A stretch of DNA of 64,000 nucleotides from Parapedobacter pyrenivorans_A (GTDB taxonomy: Bacteria > Bacteroidota > Bacteroidia > Sphingobacteriales > Sphingobacteriaceae). The stretch is taken from the NCBI RefSeq assembly GCF_041925275.1, contig NZ_JBHEUZ010000008.1, forward strand, positions 62,001-126,000, in the 5' to 3' direction. The notes under the pieces are model-generated. The model was not told the DNA's origin and did not search any database. It saw only the letters and a program-made list of their open reading frames with translations. Each line of letters starts with the position of its first letter. The stretch's first letter is position 1. Position numbers and translations under genes: made by a program. Of the stretch, positions 32,254 to 41,489 are shown piece by piece.

Positions 32254-33690
32254 TCACCCATCTTTTCGTTTCGACCACTCCTCCGCATGTTCGATATCCC
32301 ACTCGTCTGCATGGAATACCGGGTCTTTGCCTTCCGCCCGTTGTTGACGGTAATCTTTAAGTGCCTTCAATGCCGGTTTCCGTAGCAGTATGATCGCTAT
32401 CAAGTTTAGCCAAGCCATGAGCCCGACCCCAATATCGCCCATGGTCCACGCCAATTCGGCCGTCTTCACCGTGCCGTAATAGGTGGCAAACAGAATCAGT
32501 GCACGAAGCAACCACACGGCCCATCGCTGCTTACCCCGTTTATCGAGGTAGCTAAGGTTGGTCTCGGCCATGTAGTAATACGCCATGATGGTTGTAAACA
32601 CAAAAAAGAACAGCGCAAGCGCCACAAAGCCAGCGCCAATGCTTGGAAAGTGGTACGCCACCGCATGTTGGGTATATTCCGATCCGATTTGAGCACCAGG
32701 AATGTTTTCGACGGCATACCCCCCTTCCGGGTTCTGCACGTTGTATTTACCGGTAAACAGGATCATCAGTGCGGTTGCCGTACATACAAACAGCGTATCC
32801 ACATACACCGAAAACGCCTGCACCAACCCCTGCTTGGCAGGGTGGCTCACTTCTGCCGCTGCGGCGGCATGGGGTGCGGTACCTTGCCCGGCCTCGTTTG
32901 AATAGATGCCCCGCTTCACCCCCCACGATATCGCCATGCCGAGCATTCCGCCAAATGCGGGTTCAAAATCAAAAGCCGCGCGGAAAATAAGCCCGAATAC
33001 GGCAGGGATATCCCTGTAATTCAGCGCGATGACGATCAGTGCCATTAAAATGTACGCGCCTGCCATGAAGGGTACCACCACTTCGGCTACCTTCGCGATG
33101 CGTTTCACCCCGCCGATGATGATGAGGCCGAGCAAAATAACCAGTGCGATACCCGTATACTCAACAGGTACATTGAATGCGTTCTGCACGCTCAAGGCGA
33201 TGCTGTTGCTTTGCACACCGGGCAGGAAAAGCGCCGTACTCAGTATCGTAGCTATGGCAAAAACCACGGCGTACCACTTTATGCCCAACCCTTTTTCGAT
33301 ATAGAAGGCCGGACCGCCCCGGTACTGGCCATCTTTCACTTCTTTGTAGATCTGCCCGAGCGTGGCTTCCACGTAGGCCGATGCAGACCCAAGAAAGGCG
33401 ATGAGCCACATCCAAAACACGGCCCCCGGCCCACCCATGGCGATGGCTGTGGCCACCCCGGCGATGTTGCCTGTGCCGATCCGTCCGGAGAGCGCCATGG
33501 CAAAAGCCTGGAAGGAAGAAACACCTTTGGTCGACGAGCCACCGCCAAACAGCAGCTTCACCATGTCTTTCAGGTACCTGACCTGCAAAAATCCCGTTGC
33601 AAACGAAAAATACACACCTACTCCGATGCATAATACAACCAATGCATTGCTCCACACAACGTCGTTTACGGCTTTAATAAACTGTTCCAT
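32254..33690 (-). CDS. Alanine/glycine:cation symporter family protein
   Basis: 478 residues with about ten membrane helices. AGCS hallmarks: GGGSSTKGVSSFQAFAMALSGRIGTGNIAGVATAIAMGGPGAVFWMW, GIYSNEAGQGTAPHAAAAAEVSHPAKQGLVQAFSVYVDTLFVCTATALMIL and a C-terminal MAETNLSYL...KTAELAWTMGDIGVGLMAWLNLIAIILL. It is a Na+- or H+-driven amino acid importer in the inner membrane. It ends 30 bases before guaA, which has its own promoter. A short hairpin sits 8 bases before its start codon. Confidence 0.95.
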   Translation of the reverse strand: MEQFIKAVNDVVWSNALVVLCIGVGVYFSFATGFLQVRYLKDMVKLLFGGGSSTKGVSSFQAFAMALSGRIGTGNIAGVATAIAMGGPGAVFWMWLIAFLGSASAYVEATLGQIYKEVKDGQYRGGPAFYIEKGLGIKWYAVVFAIATILSTALFLPGVQSNSIALSVQNAFNVPVEYTGIALVILLGLIIIGGVKRIAKVAEVVVPFMAGAYILMALIVIALNYRDIPAVFGLIFRAAFDFEPAFGGMLGMAISWGVKRGIYSNEAGQGTAPHAAAAAEVSHPAKQGLVQAFSVYVDTLFVCTATALMILFTGKYNVQNPEGGYAVENIPGAQIGSEYTQHAVAYHFPSIGAGFVALALFFFVFTTIMAYYYMAETNLSYLDKRGKQRWAVWLLRALILFATYYGTVKTAELAWTMGDIGVGLMAWLNLIAIILLRKPALKALKDYRQQRAEGKDPVFHADEWDIEHAEEWSKRKDG

Positions 33691-33698
33691 AATATCTT

Positions 33699-33720
33699 AC
33701 AGCCGAAATGGCTGTTTTTT
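33699..33720 (+). other. Hairpin with T tract at the start of the symporter gene
   Basis: ACAGCC (33699-33704), 5-base loop, GGCTGT (33710-33715), then five T on the plus strand. It could end an antisense transcript or fold in the symporter leader. No plus-strand promoter was found. Confidence 0.3.
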
Positions 33721-33843
33721 AACTGTTTCAGCGGTTAGTGAATCATTCAAGGGTCGCAAAATAGGGGAATTTTGCGGCATTCCAGTGTTTTTTTTTCACC
33801 AAAACCTGTCAAGGATGGAAATGAGGGTTGGTGCCGCCGGAAA

Positions 33844-33869
33844 GGGTGCTACCCTGATAAGCAGCACCC
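33844..33869 (-). terminator. Terminator-like hairpin behind the outer-membrane protein gene
   Basis: GGGTGCT (33844-33850) pairs with AGCACCC (33863-33869); only three T follow on the minus strand. A second repeat, GCAAAAT/ATTTTGC (33756-33775), lies nearer the symporter. The rest of this 201-base gap shows nothing else. Confidence 0.35.
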
Positions 33870-33891
33870 GTTAAGGTTAAAAATACAGTTG

Positions 33892-34683
33892 TTAAAATAG
33901 TTGCAGCCCCAGTTTCAGCTGCAGCACGCCCGTGGGCATCTTCCTATCCATCTCCTGCGCCTCATCATAAACCGACTCGCCGCCATTATTCTGGTAATAG
34001 GTTACCGGTACATTGAACGTACCGCTCTCGTAGCTTGCTGTGAGCGTCACCTTCCGATAACGTAGGGTGACCCCGACATCGGTCTTTAGGCCGAAATTGA
34101 CATTTTCGTCGGTATTGAAATAGAGCACTTCCGAATCCGGGTCATATATATCCCCTTTGAAATGGTAAGGTGGCTCAAAAGACAGCAATACCGTAGGCGC
34201 CGCTTTGACGAAGATATCTGCATAGAAATCTTCCACTGGGTTGAACGAAACCACCGGCCCCAGCTTTACGCTAGCCGTAACAAAGTCGAAGGGGTCACTC
34301 CCCTCATCGGGATGGGGCAACGACTTCCCCATGTTGTAGCCGAACGAAAAGAAGGTGGCGTCTAGGCCTACTTTAAACAAATCATTGATGGGATCTTCGT
34401 GGAAAAAGAAATACTTACCCAGTTCCATGGTAGCACCGAGGTCGGCCCCTACGGCACCGTCCTTAGCGATATTTTCATACAACGGCACGCTGGTATCGAG
34501 TGCCTTGCCAAACGCCCCCTGCGGGATGTTGACACCCAAACGCACATAGAATTTCCCATAATCGGATTCATTGTGATAGGCTTGGTTTACCGCGGTTACC
34601 TGTTGTGCAACCACACCGCCAACAAAACACATCGCGAAAGCACACACCACGGCCTTTTTCAAAGAAGCATTCATTGTCTTCAT
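33892..34683 (-). CDS. Outer-membrane beta-barrel protein of unknown function
   Basis: 263 residues. A signal peptide (MKTMNASLKKAVVCAFAMCFVGGVVAQ) is followed by alternating amphipathic strands: YVRLGVNIPQGAFG, GADLGATMELGKYFFFHE, FKVGLDATFFSFGYNM, SVKLGPVVSFNPVEDFYADIFVKAAP, NFGLKTDVGVTLRYRKVTLTASYESG and GVLQLKLGLQLF, which ends in the C-terminal aromatic typical of outer-membrane barrels. It follows the PEGA-like gene by 35 bases and probably shares its transcript. No TonB plug. Confidence 0.78.
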   Translation of the reverse strand: MKTMNASLKKAVVCAFAMCFVGGVVAQQVTAVNQAYHNESDYGKFYVRLGVNIPQGAFGKALDTSVPLYENIAKDGAVGADLGATMELGKYFFFHEDPINDLFKVGLDATFFSFGYNMGKSLPHPDEGSDPFDFVTASVKLGPVVSFNPVEDFYADIFVKAAPTVLLSFEPPYHFKGDIYDPDSEVLYFNTDENVNFGLKTDVGVTLRYRKVTLTASYESGTFNVPVTYYQNNGGESVYDEAQEMDRKMPTGVLQLKLGLQLF

Positions 34684-34718
34684 AAGTCCTTAGATTTAGA
34701 AAGAGATTCGTGTTAACA

Positions 34719-35408
34719 TCAATTGACCGACAAGCGGCTTTGCAGATCCGGTATTACGTTTTCATAAGTCCGCAATACCCGGTCCCACTTACGGAATGAC
34801 TCATCTGCGATCACGCTGGTACCCGGAGGAGCAATTTCCGACACCAGTTTCGCTTTGTATTCCAGCGGGTTGGTATTGCTGGTCCTGATAATCAACCGCG
34901 TACGTACCACGGCCGAGTTGAACGATTTGGCCGACCAGGCCGTCGCCATATATCCCGTTGTTTTGTCCATGATGGCAACGACATCGAAAGTTCCCGTCAC
35001 GATGCGGTTGAGTAGCACCCACGATTCATCCGCGCCGCGGGAGGGCCGGATATCGATGTCCTGGTTGGCCAAGTTGGTAACGAACGAGTTTTCGTAAGCC
35101 TCGTCTTTCACCAGTTGGATGTAGTCCGTTTTCGGAATCACATTGACCCCGTTGTTTTCGTAGTTGCGTATTTCGGTAACAAACCCTACTTTTTCAACCC
35201 GGATGTTGACGGTTGCATACTTGTCGATTTTGATTTTCGCAGGCGCCGTCACTTGCTTGCCGTCTACGAAAAGGTTGGCCCCGCTTTCGGTACTGATCGT
35301 AACGGTACGTTTTTTTGCCTTCTGGGCAAAAGCAGGTGTCGCGATAGCGAAGAACGACAAGCTGAAAATCGCTAATGTAAGAACAGATAGAAGTTTACGT
35401 GTTTCCAT
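34719..35408 (-). CDS. Secreted protein with an N-terminal PEGA-like segment
   Basis: 229 residues. Signal peptide METRKLLSVLTLAIFSLSFFAIATPAFAQ, then a PEGA-like strand set (KRTVTISTESGANLFVDGKQVTAPAKIKIDKYATVNIRVEKVGF). The remainder (residues 85-229) resembles no family I can name, but it contains DIRPSRGADESWVLLNRIVTG and DKTTGYMATAWSAKSF, as in a conserved surface or lipoprotein-assembly type protein. It leads a two-gene operon with the barrel protein. Its promoter is near-consensus and overlaps a palindrome. Confidence 0.82.
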   Translation of the reverse strand: METRKLLSVLTLAIFSLSFFAIATPAFAQKAKKRTVTISTESGANLFVDGKQVTAPAKIKIDKYATVNIRVEKVGFVTEIRNYENNGVNVIPKTDYIQLVKDEAYENSFVTNLANQDIDIRPSRGADESWVLLNRIVTGTFDVVAIMDKTTGYMATAWSAKSFNSAVVRTRLIIRTSNTNPLEYKAKLVSEIAPPGTSVIADESFRKWDRVLRTYENVIPDLQSRLSVN

Positions 35409-35423
35409 AATTGGGTGATTGGG

Positions 35424-35463
35424 TGATTAAGATGAATTACAATCTGTTGATTAAGATGAATTA
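35424..35463. repeat. 16-base direct repeat in the leader of the PEGA-like operon
   Basis: TGATTAAGATGAATTA occurs at 35424-35439 and exactly again at 35448-35463; next to it, TTGGGTGA is also doubled (35411-35426). The repeats lie in the 5' leader, between the -7 box and the start codon. Confidence 0.7.
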
Positions 35464-35474
35464 ATATGATATGG

Positions 35475-35505
35475 CAAACCTAAAATAACGATGCGCCAGG
35501 TACAA
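35475..35505 (-). promoter_or_regulatory. Near-consensus promoter of the PEGA-like/barrel operon
   Basis: Minus strand TTG (35505-35503), 20 bases, TAGGTTTG (35482-35475). The leader is about 60 bases. The -33 box lies at the edge of the palindrome 35504-35523. Confidence 0.62.
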
Positions 35506-35523
35506 TACCCACTGCTAGGTATT
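35504..35523. promoter_or_regulatory. Operator-like palindrome at the -33 box
   Basis: AATACC (35504-35509) and GGTATT (35518-35523) frame an 8-base centre. Read on the minus strand, with its A run, it is nearly identical to the element at 35562-35588 (AAAAAAAATACC-AG-A-TGGGTATT core). A further perfect palindrome, TGTCCGGACA, lies between them at 35531-35540. Confidence 0.5.
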
Positions 35524-35561
35524 TTTTTTCTGTCCGGACAAAAATATAGGCTGTAAAAAGC

Positions 35562-35589
35562 AAAAAAAATACCCAGTACTGGGTATTTT
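35562..35589 (-). terminator. Terminator of the aldolase gene
   Basis: A perfect 24-base palindrome (35566-35589, centre CCAGTACTGG) just behind the aldolase stop; on the minus strand it runs into eight T. Because it copies the palindrome at the next promoter, it may also bind a regulator. Confidence 0.72.
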
Positions 35590-35600
35590 CATGCATTTAC

Positions 35601-36680
35601 TTATAGCTTGCTGTTTACGTCCACCGCATTCAGTTCCTCAAACGCTTGGGTAAGCCGCTTCACGAAGGTCTCTTCGCCCTTGCGCAACCACACGCGCGGA
35701 TCGTAGTATTTTTTGTTGGGCGAATCCGGTCCTTCCGGATTGCCGATCTGGCTTTGCAGATAACCCTCGTTCGTTTGATAGTATCCACGTATACCGTCCC
35801 AAAATGCCCATTGCATATCGGTGTCGATGTTCATTTTGATTGCACCGTATGAAATCGCTTCGGCAATCTCTTCCGGGGCCGACCCCGACCCCCCGTGGAA
35901 GACGAAATTAACCGGCTTTTCGGCCGACAGACCAAACTTCTCGCGGATGTACTCCTGCGAATTGCGGAGGATAATGGGTTGCAGTTTCACATTGCCCGGC
36001 TTATACACGCCGTGCACGTTTCCGAAGGCCGCCGCAACGGTGAATCTGTCGCTCACCTTGTTGAGTTCTTCATACGCATAGGCCACCTCTTCGGGCTGGG
36101 TGTACAATTTGGAGCTGTCCACGTCCGAATTATCCACGCCATCCTCTTCCCCACCGGTTACGCCAAGCTCAATCTCTACGGTCATGCCGAGCGGTTTCAT
36201 CCGTTGGAGGTATTTCTTGGATACCTCGATATTCTCTTCGATGGGCTCCTCGGACAAATCGAGCATGTGGGACGAAAACAACGGCTTGCCATGCTGTTTA
36301 AAGAATTGCTCACCGTGATCGAGCATGCCGTCAATCCACGGCAGCAGCTTTTTGGCCGCATGGTCGGTGTGGAGGATCACCGCCACGCCGTAATGCTCGG
36401 CCAATAAATGCACGTGGTGGGCCGCAGAAACAGCTCCGAGGATACACGCTTTCAACCCGTCGTTGTTCATTGATTTGCCGGCGTAGAACTGCGCACCGCC
36501 GTTAGACAGTTGGATAATCACCGGCGAATTAACCGCTTTTGCTGTTTCCATCACCGCATTTATCGAATCCGTACCGATGATATTCACGGCAGGCAAAGCA
36601 AATTTATGTGTCTTGGCGATCTCAAATAATTCCTGTACGGCATCGCCTGTGACAACTCCTTTAAAATCTTTCAAACTCAT
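35601..36680 (-). CDS. fbaA: Class II fructose-bisphosphate aldolase
   Basis: 359 residues, the length of the E. coli FbaA-like class. Zinc-site and active-site blocks: VAVILHTDHAAKKLLPWIDGMLDHGEQFF (Asp/His), EIELGVTGGEEDGVDNS, AAAFGNVHGVYKPGNVKL, FVFHGGSGSAPEEI and GAIKMNIDTDMQWAFWDGIRGYY. It cleaves fructose 1,6-bisphosphate in glycolysis. Monocistronic, with a palindromic terminator. Promoter-like TACTTTCG lies about 40 bases upstream of the ATG. Confidence 0.97.
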   Translation of the reverse strand: MSLKDFKGVVTGDAVQELFEIAKTHKFALPAVNIIGTDSINAVMETAKAVNSPVIIQLSNGGAQFYAGKSMNNDGLKACILGAVSAAHHVHLLAEHYGVAVILHTDHAAKKLLPWIDGMLDHGEQFFKQHGKPLFSSHMLDLSEEPIEENIEVSKKYLQRMKPLGMTVEIELGVTGGEEDGVDNSDVDSSKLYTQPEEVAYAYEELNKVSDRFTVAAAFGNVHGVYKPGNVKLQPIILRNSQEYIREKFGLSAEKPVNFVFHGGSGSAPEEIAEAISYGAIKMNIDTDMQWAFWDGIRGYYQTNEGYLQSQIGNPEGPDSPNKKYYDPRVWLRKGEETFVKRLTQAFEELNAVDVNSKL

Positions 36681-36865
36681 GGTATTCTCTTTATTATCGT
36701 TTGTTTAGGCCCCGAAAGTAGGTATAATTTTTGGAAATCGGTAATCTGTATGTGGTCGGCTTTAATGTAAACGTATGCGCATTTCCCTGCCGCACACGCG
36801 CTGTTTGGTTAACAAATGTTAAAAGTACGGCATATAAGCAACCCTGCCATTACCTTTACCGCGCA

Positions 36866-37666
36866 ATGCGTAGTAGCTATCGTTTCATACTGTTTTATTT
36901 GTTGGCACTTTACGGTTCCCTGTCAACGCTGACGGCGAGGGCTCAGCATTTGGGAGGTTTGGTGCACGATCGGGAAACGGGGCAGCCGATCCGGGCGGCA
37001 AGCGTTACGATAGGCAACCTACGCACAGCCACCGATGCAGGCGGGCATTTCGGCATGGTCGGCTTCACCGGCTTTCCGGCAACCATTTCCATTTCGCACA
37101 TCGGCTACGAACCGGTATCGCTGACGCTGTACACCGCTCCCGACACGTTATTGTATATATCCTTGGTTAGCAAGACTATCGGTATCGATGAGGTGCGTGT
37201 GCTGGGTAGGCGCAATTCTGTAAAAGACTCGCTGTGGATGCGCAAGGAATATGCCGACCAGTTCAACTTCAATCCCGTAAAGCCGTGGCAGTCGCTCACC
37301 CTCGCGCCCATGGGCATTGGCATTAACCTCAACGTGCTCTTCGCCTCCTTCTCGCGCGAGCAGAAACAGGCCAAGATACTAAAGGCCGCACTCATCCGCG
37401 ATGAGCGCGAAGATTACGTAGACCGCCGGTATACCAAGGCGCTCATCCAAGCGCAAACGGGCATCCCGGAGGCAGAACTGGATGTCTTCCACTGGTTCTT
37501 CAGACCTACTTACGAACAGTTGCTCAGGTTTTCCGACTATGACCTGCTGCTATATATCCGTGATAAGTACAACGATTTCAGCACGCGTAGGGAAGCCTAT
37601 CCGAAAAATGTGCCGCGACTTCATGCTACTATTCCACTTGCCTCTCCGTTCTCAGGTACGCCATGA
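36866..37666 (+). CDS. Exported carboxypeptidase-regulatory-like domain protein
   Basis: 266 residues from ATG 36866 (MRSSYRFILFYLLALYGSLSTLTARAQ, a clear signal peptide; the frame opens at 36731 but that extension is not protein-like). A carboxypeptidase-D regulatory-like domain covers about residues 29-105 (LGGLVHDRETGQPIRAASVTIG...ISHIGYEPVSLTLY). The C-terminal half (FHWFFRPTYEQLLRFSDYDLLLYIRDKYNDF) is typical of a Bacteroidota family of unknown function. Its last 38 bases overlap the 3' end of the convergent 1286-residue gene. Confidence 0.85.
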   Translation: MRSSYRFILFYLLALYGSLSTLTARAQHLGGLVHDRETGQPIRAASVTIGNLRTATDAGGHFGMVGFTGFPATISISHIGYEPVSLTLYTAPDTLLYISLVSKTIGIDEVRVLGRRNSVKDSLWMRKEYADQFNFNPVKPWQSLTLAPMGIGINLNVLFASFSREQKQAKILKAALIRDEREDYVDRRYTKALIQAQTGIPEAELDVFHWFFRPTYEQLLRFSDYDLLLYIRDKYNDFSTRREAYPKNVPRLHATIPLASPFSGTP

Positions 37667-40600
37667 TGTCAATAACTTCCTGCGCTTCCAAGTGTTCAAA
37701 AAGACCGGGGGGCATCATAGACACCGCCGCCACCTCTTTGGACTGGATAGCCGATTTGTTGATCAATACCGGTTCATCCTGCCCAACGATCCGGAGCGAC
37801 AGTTGCCGTTGGTCTTCGCCTGTTACATTGCCCGAATAGGTACGGCCATCGCGGGTGTTGATTACCACGAGCTTATAATCGTCCTGGATTTCAGCACTCG
37901 GTTCGAGCACATTCAACAGGATGTAGTCCACATCTCTCCTGTTGGAGCCCGTCAGGTCTGGCCCCATCACGCCGCCCTCACCGTACATCTTGTGGCAGCT
38001 TCCGCAGGTTTGTTGGAACAGTGCTTTCCCACGTTTCACATCGGCCGCCGCAAGTGCACCGGGGGTAAGCATTTCCCGGTATTTTTCATACGCAGCCTTA
38101 TCGCTGGCTACCTGTTCTATCGGTCCCCATACCTCGATAAACCCACTCCCCACCACGCGGAGCAACTGCCTGGCAACATTGGGTGGTACATCTTTCTTGG
38201 GAATCCGGTTTTCTTTGATTTCGCCCATCAATAGGTTTCCATAGCTTGCACGGGATGCGAGCGTCTGCACCGCTTCGGCTTTCTCCTCGGGTGAAAAACC
38301 TCGGTAGCCGTCTACCAGCAGTCTGCCCAACGATTCCCTGTCGAAAGCGGCGATGGCGCGGATGGCATCCTTTCTCATTGCCGGGTCGTGCACGAGCCCG
38401 GGCAGCTCGGCAACCAACTGTTGCTGTTGCTGCGAAGCTAACGTCCGGAGGGCATTTTTCCGCTGGTCTGTCGGCATTTTCTTGTCTTTGAGCGTCATAA
38501 ATGCCAATTGGGTAGCCTCCTGATCACCAAACAATCCCGAAACGTTCATGGCAAGTGCAGCTACATGCCCCTCGTTGTGCTGTAATTTTTCAGCTACCGA
38601 TTTCCAGTTAGGAGGCATGCTGAGGTCTGTCCGTCCTTCCATGCCACTAAGCATACCGGTCAGCAGATCTTCCGTATTTTTTTCCTGCATCCCGATCAAT
38701 GCCACAAGGCGGTGCAATTCATCTTCATCCACGGCCCTTCTGGCGATGTATTGCGTAACCGTGGGTATGCGGGAAATCGCAGCAAGCGCCAGGAACTTGC
38801 TGGGGTTTTCCACCACCAACGGCTCTATGCCGTACCAAACCATCTTGGGTATGTTATGGTCGTTTTCGTCCTCGCTATGCTTGATGAGCCCGATGGCAAT
38901 GCCCCATTTATCTGCGGTATCGATACGTTGCAGTGCCGCCGCCAGGTATAGGCGGACCACCGGGGAGCGGTCGTGCTGGGCCATCGACCGGAATTTGGCC
39001 AGTGCCGGTACGGAAGGCGCTCGGTCTTCACAAAGCAGCTGGATGGCCCAGGCCCGGATGTAGGCATCCTTGTCGTCAAGGGATTCCACCAACACCTCCG
39101 GGGTCAGCCCACCACTGACGTGCAGCGCCCACATCGCGCGCAATCGCAGGTCGGTGCTGCCGTTTTTATCGAACATTGTTTTCAGTTGCGCGTGCGTACC
39201 CGTTTGGAGCTTCCCGGTGGCCGCGCGTTTATGCAGGATGCCCCTCGCCCGCCGTGCATGCCAATCGCTGGGGCTGGCCTGCAATTCCACAAGTTGTTTA
39301 TCCGACAACGCATTGAGGTCGTCGTATCTCCCGGGGAAATCTTTCGCCAGCGATTCGGAAGGCATGATACGGAAAATCCGGCCGGTCTCCGCATTAAGCA
39401 CCTCCTGCCCACAGATATCGGCATCGTGCCAATCGAGCACATACAGTCCACCCTCGGGTCCGATTTCCATGCTGAAGCCTACCCATTGCGCGTTGTTGGC
39501 CATCAGGAAATCATCCCCGTGTATGCCCACGTAGCCGGATCCCTCGGGCGCCAAGATATCCGACAATACGGCATGCTCGTGGATATTGGCCATGAAAATC
39601 CGGCCGTGCTCCTCCCGTGGAAAGGCGTCCGATTGGTAAATCCGGGCCCCACCGTGGGCCGAACTGTGGCCGTGGTCGGCAATCGTCGTGATATCCTCGT
39701 AGACATAGGGATTGAAATGCTGCCCGCCCTGCCGGTGGTAAATACCGCCGGGCACCACATGCCATAGATGGGGGATAACACAGGCGGTCATAAACAGTTG
39801 GCCTTTCGCATCGTAGTCAATGCCCCACGGATTGCTGAATCCATGGGCAACCACTTCAAAGCGGTGCTTAACCGGATGGTAACGCCAGACCCCCCCATTG
39901 ATATCCACACCATCCGCTTCGAGCAGGTCTTCGGGGAACGCATCGTTGTGATAATAGAGCTTTGCATCCCCGTTGGGTTTCCTGATTTTTGAAGGCGTGG
40001 CAAATCCCTGCAATCCGTATAGCCATCCATCAGGCCCCCATTGGAGGCTGTTCAATGTTTCGTGCCGATCGCGGATGCCCCAACCGGTAAGCAAAATTTC
40101 GACATCTTCCATATCTGCCTGATCGTTGCCATCCCTGTCGGGCACAAACAGCAGGTTGGGAGGTGCGCCCACGAAAAGGCCGTCGAAGCCTACAGCAATG
40201 GCAGCGGGAAAAGCCAACCCTTCCATAAACACCTGCTGGCTGTCCGCAGCCCCGTCGCCGTCCGTATCTTCCAGTATCAAGATGCGGCTGGTCCCTGCAT
40301 TCGAGAAACCGTGCCCACGCGATTCGTAGTCCTTGTTTTCCGCAACCCACAGGCGTCCCCTGTCGTCCCAGCAAAACGCCATCGGCTGTGACATCATCGG
40401 CTCAGCCGCCCAGACATTTACCTGGTACCCCACTTTCACGGTCATGGTATCCACCGCTTCCTGCGGTGTTAAAAATTTGGCATTCCTCCCCTCCGCCTGG
40501 GCCAACGACCACAGCTCCGTCATACTATATACCCCATCTCTACCTGCGAACTTGCTCCAAGCTGCGTTCATCTCGGTCTCACTCCATTCACCCGTGTGCA

Positions 40601-41489
40601 CCACCAGCCTGTGCTTGATGGTTTCGGTGTGGCCCACCTCCCACTGCCAGTCTGTATCGCGCGTGTAGGCGGGCCCTAGGCCCAACTGGGGGTCTACACG
40701 CCATTTGTTGGGAAAACCATGGTTTTCCGGATGATCGAAAATGGTCACATATGCCCAATCGTCACGGCCGGCTATTTCCATCCCTACCGCTGCCCACATC
40801 GCCGCCTGTCCTTCGGCACGCCCGTCTTTGCTCCGGGCGGCATTTACAATTTCCCCGCCGACACCGGGTTTCCAGGGCATCCTCAAAAACAGGCCGCCGT
40901 AGTCGTACTTTCCGATTACCAGCTCCGATAACGCTTCGCCCTTCCACGCCAAGTCAAGCAGGTACTGTCCATCGACCAGTTGCATCGACCAGTCTTGCGT
41001 TTCTTCCATCACCGGTACACCCCGCTCGTCTATCAACCGGTAGATGGTCTGCCAGCTGACCACGTCCCCTTCCCCATCCAGGATCGTGGAGGCTACTTTT
41101 TTCCAATGGTCGCCCTGCGGGTTGTGGAAATAGTCGCGGCCGTTCACGCGGGTGAACCCCCAATACAATCCGGTCTGGTGTTTATGGTGACCCGGGCTAT
41201 ATTCGGTAAGCACCCCGTTACCATCGGGCGCTACGATGGGATGGAGGTATGGCCGGAAATCCGTTTCAGCATGTTGCACCAAAATCGGTGTGTCACCATC
41301 AACCCTAAAAACGGAAATGGTTTCATCATTACCCCCTTTCACGATTTTCAACCGTACGGATATAGCCTCCTGCCCTTCATTTCCATCCGTCGCCACACGC
41401 GGACCACAGCTGAGGAGAAAGCAGCAAGCAATGATTGATAGGGCGTAAAAGATTGCCCGTGATTGCACCTGGATACGCTGTTGGTACAT
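37629..41489 (-). CDS. DUF6807/PVC-type haem-binding fusion lipoprotein
   Basis: 1286 residues from ATG 41489 (ATG 41525 also possible). A lipobox LLSC follows the signal. Order: a PmoA/DUF6807 domain (about 50-330: YLHPIVAPDGNGVLTEYSPGHHKHQTGLYWGFTRVNGRDYFHNPQGDHW); a PVC-type propeller (about 360-740: AFCWDDRGRLWVAENKDY, LEDTDGDGAADSQQVFMEGL, HGHSSAHGG); HEAT-like repeats (about 760-1130); and a C-terminal cytochrome c with CGSCH near residue 1161 and the DPLTG-type tail ending in IMAYLRT. It is probably an exported sugar dehydrogenase or sensor; the function of the family is unproven. Its end overlaps the convergent gene. Confidence 0.88.
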   Translation of the reverse strand: MYQQRIQVQSRAIFYALSIIACCFLLSCGPRVATDGNEGQEAISVRLKIVKGGNDETISVFRVDGDTPILVQHAETDFRPYLHPIVAPDGNGVLTEYSPGHHKHQTGLYWGFTRVNGRDYFHNPQGDHWKKVASTILDGEGDVVSWQTIYRLIDERGVPVMEETQDWSMQLVDGQYLLDLAWKGEALSELVIGKYDYGGLFLRMPWKPGVGGEIVNAARSKDGRAEGQAAMWAAVGMEIAGRDDWAYVTIFDHPENHGFPNKWRVDPQLGLGPAYTRDTDWQWEVGHTETIKHRLVVHTGEWSETEMNAAWSKFAGRDGVYSMTELWSLAQAEGRNAKFLTPQEAVDTMTVKVGYQVNVWAAEPMMSQPMAFCWDDRGRLWVAENKDYESRGHGFSNAGTSRILILEDTDGDGAADSQQVFMEGLAFPAAIAVGFDGLFVGAPPNLLFVPDRDGNDQADMEDVEILLTGWGIRDRHETLNSLQWGPDGWLYGLQGFATPSKIRKPNGDAKLYYHNDAFPEDLLEADGVDINGGVWRYHPVKHRFEVVAHGFSNPWGIDYDAKGQLFMTACVIPHLWHVVPGGIYHRQGGQHFNPYVYEDITTIADHGHSSAHGGARIYQSDAFPREEHGRIFMANIHEHAVLSDILAPEGSGYVGIHGDDFLMANNAQWVGFSMEIGPEGGLYVLDWHDADICGQEVLNAETGRIFRIMPSESLAKDFPGRYDDLNALSDKQLVELQASPSDWHARRARGILHKRAATGKLQTGTHAQLKTMFDKNGSTDLRLRAMWALHVSGGLTPEVLVESLDDKDAYIRAWAIQLLCEDRAPSVPALAKFRSMAQHDRSPVVRLYLAAALQRIDTADKWGIAIGLIKHSEDENDHNIPKMVWYGIEPLVVENPSKFLALAAISRIPTVTQYIARRAVDEDELHRLVALIGMQEKNTEDLLTGMLSGMEGRTDLSMPPNWKSVAEKLQHNEGHVAALAMNVSGLFGDQEATQLAFMTLKDKKMPTDQRKNALRTLASQQQQQLVAELPGLVHDPAMRKDAIRAIAAFDRESLGRLLVDGYRGFSPEEKAEAVQTLASRASYGNLLMGEIKENRIPKKDVPPNVARQLLRVVGSGFIEVWGPIEQVASDKAAYEKYREMLTPGALAAADVKRGKALFQQTCGSCHKMYGEGGVMGPDLTGSNRRDVDYILLNVLEPSAEIQDDYKLVVINTRDGRTYSGNVTGEDQRQLSLRIVGQDEPVLINKSAIQSKEVAAVSMMPPGLFEHLEAQEVIDIMAYLRTERQVE

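Noticed and set aside
33699..33720. Second antisense RNA opposite the symporter start
   Set aside because: The hairpin with T tract resembles a terminator, but no plus-strand promoter box lies within 60 bases upstream; kept only as a low-confidence hairpin.
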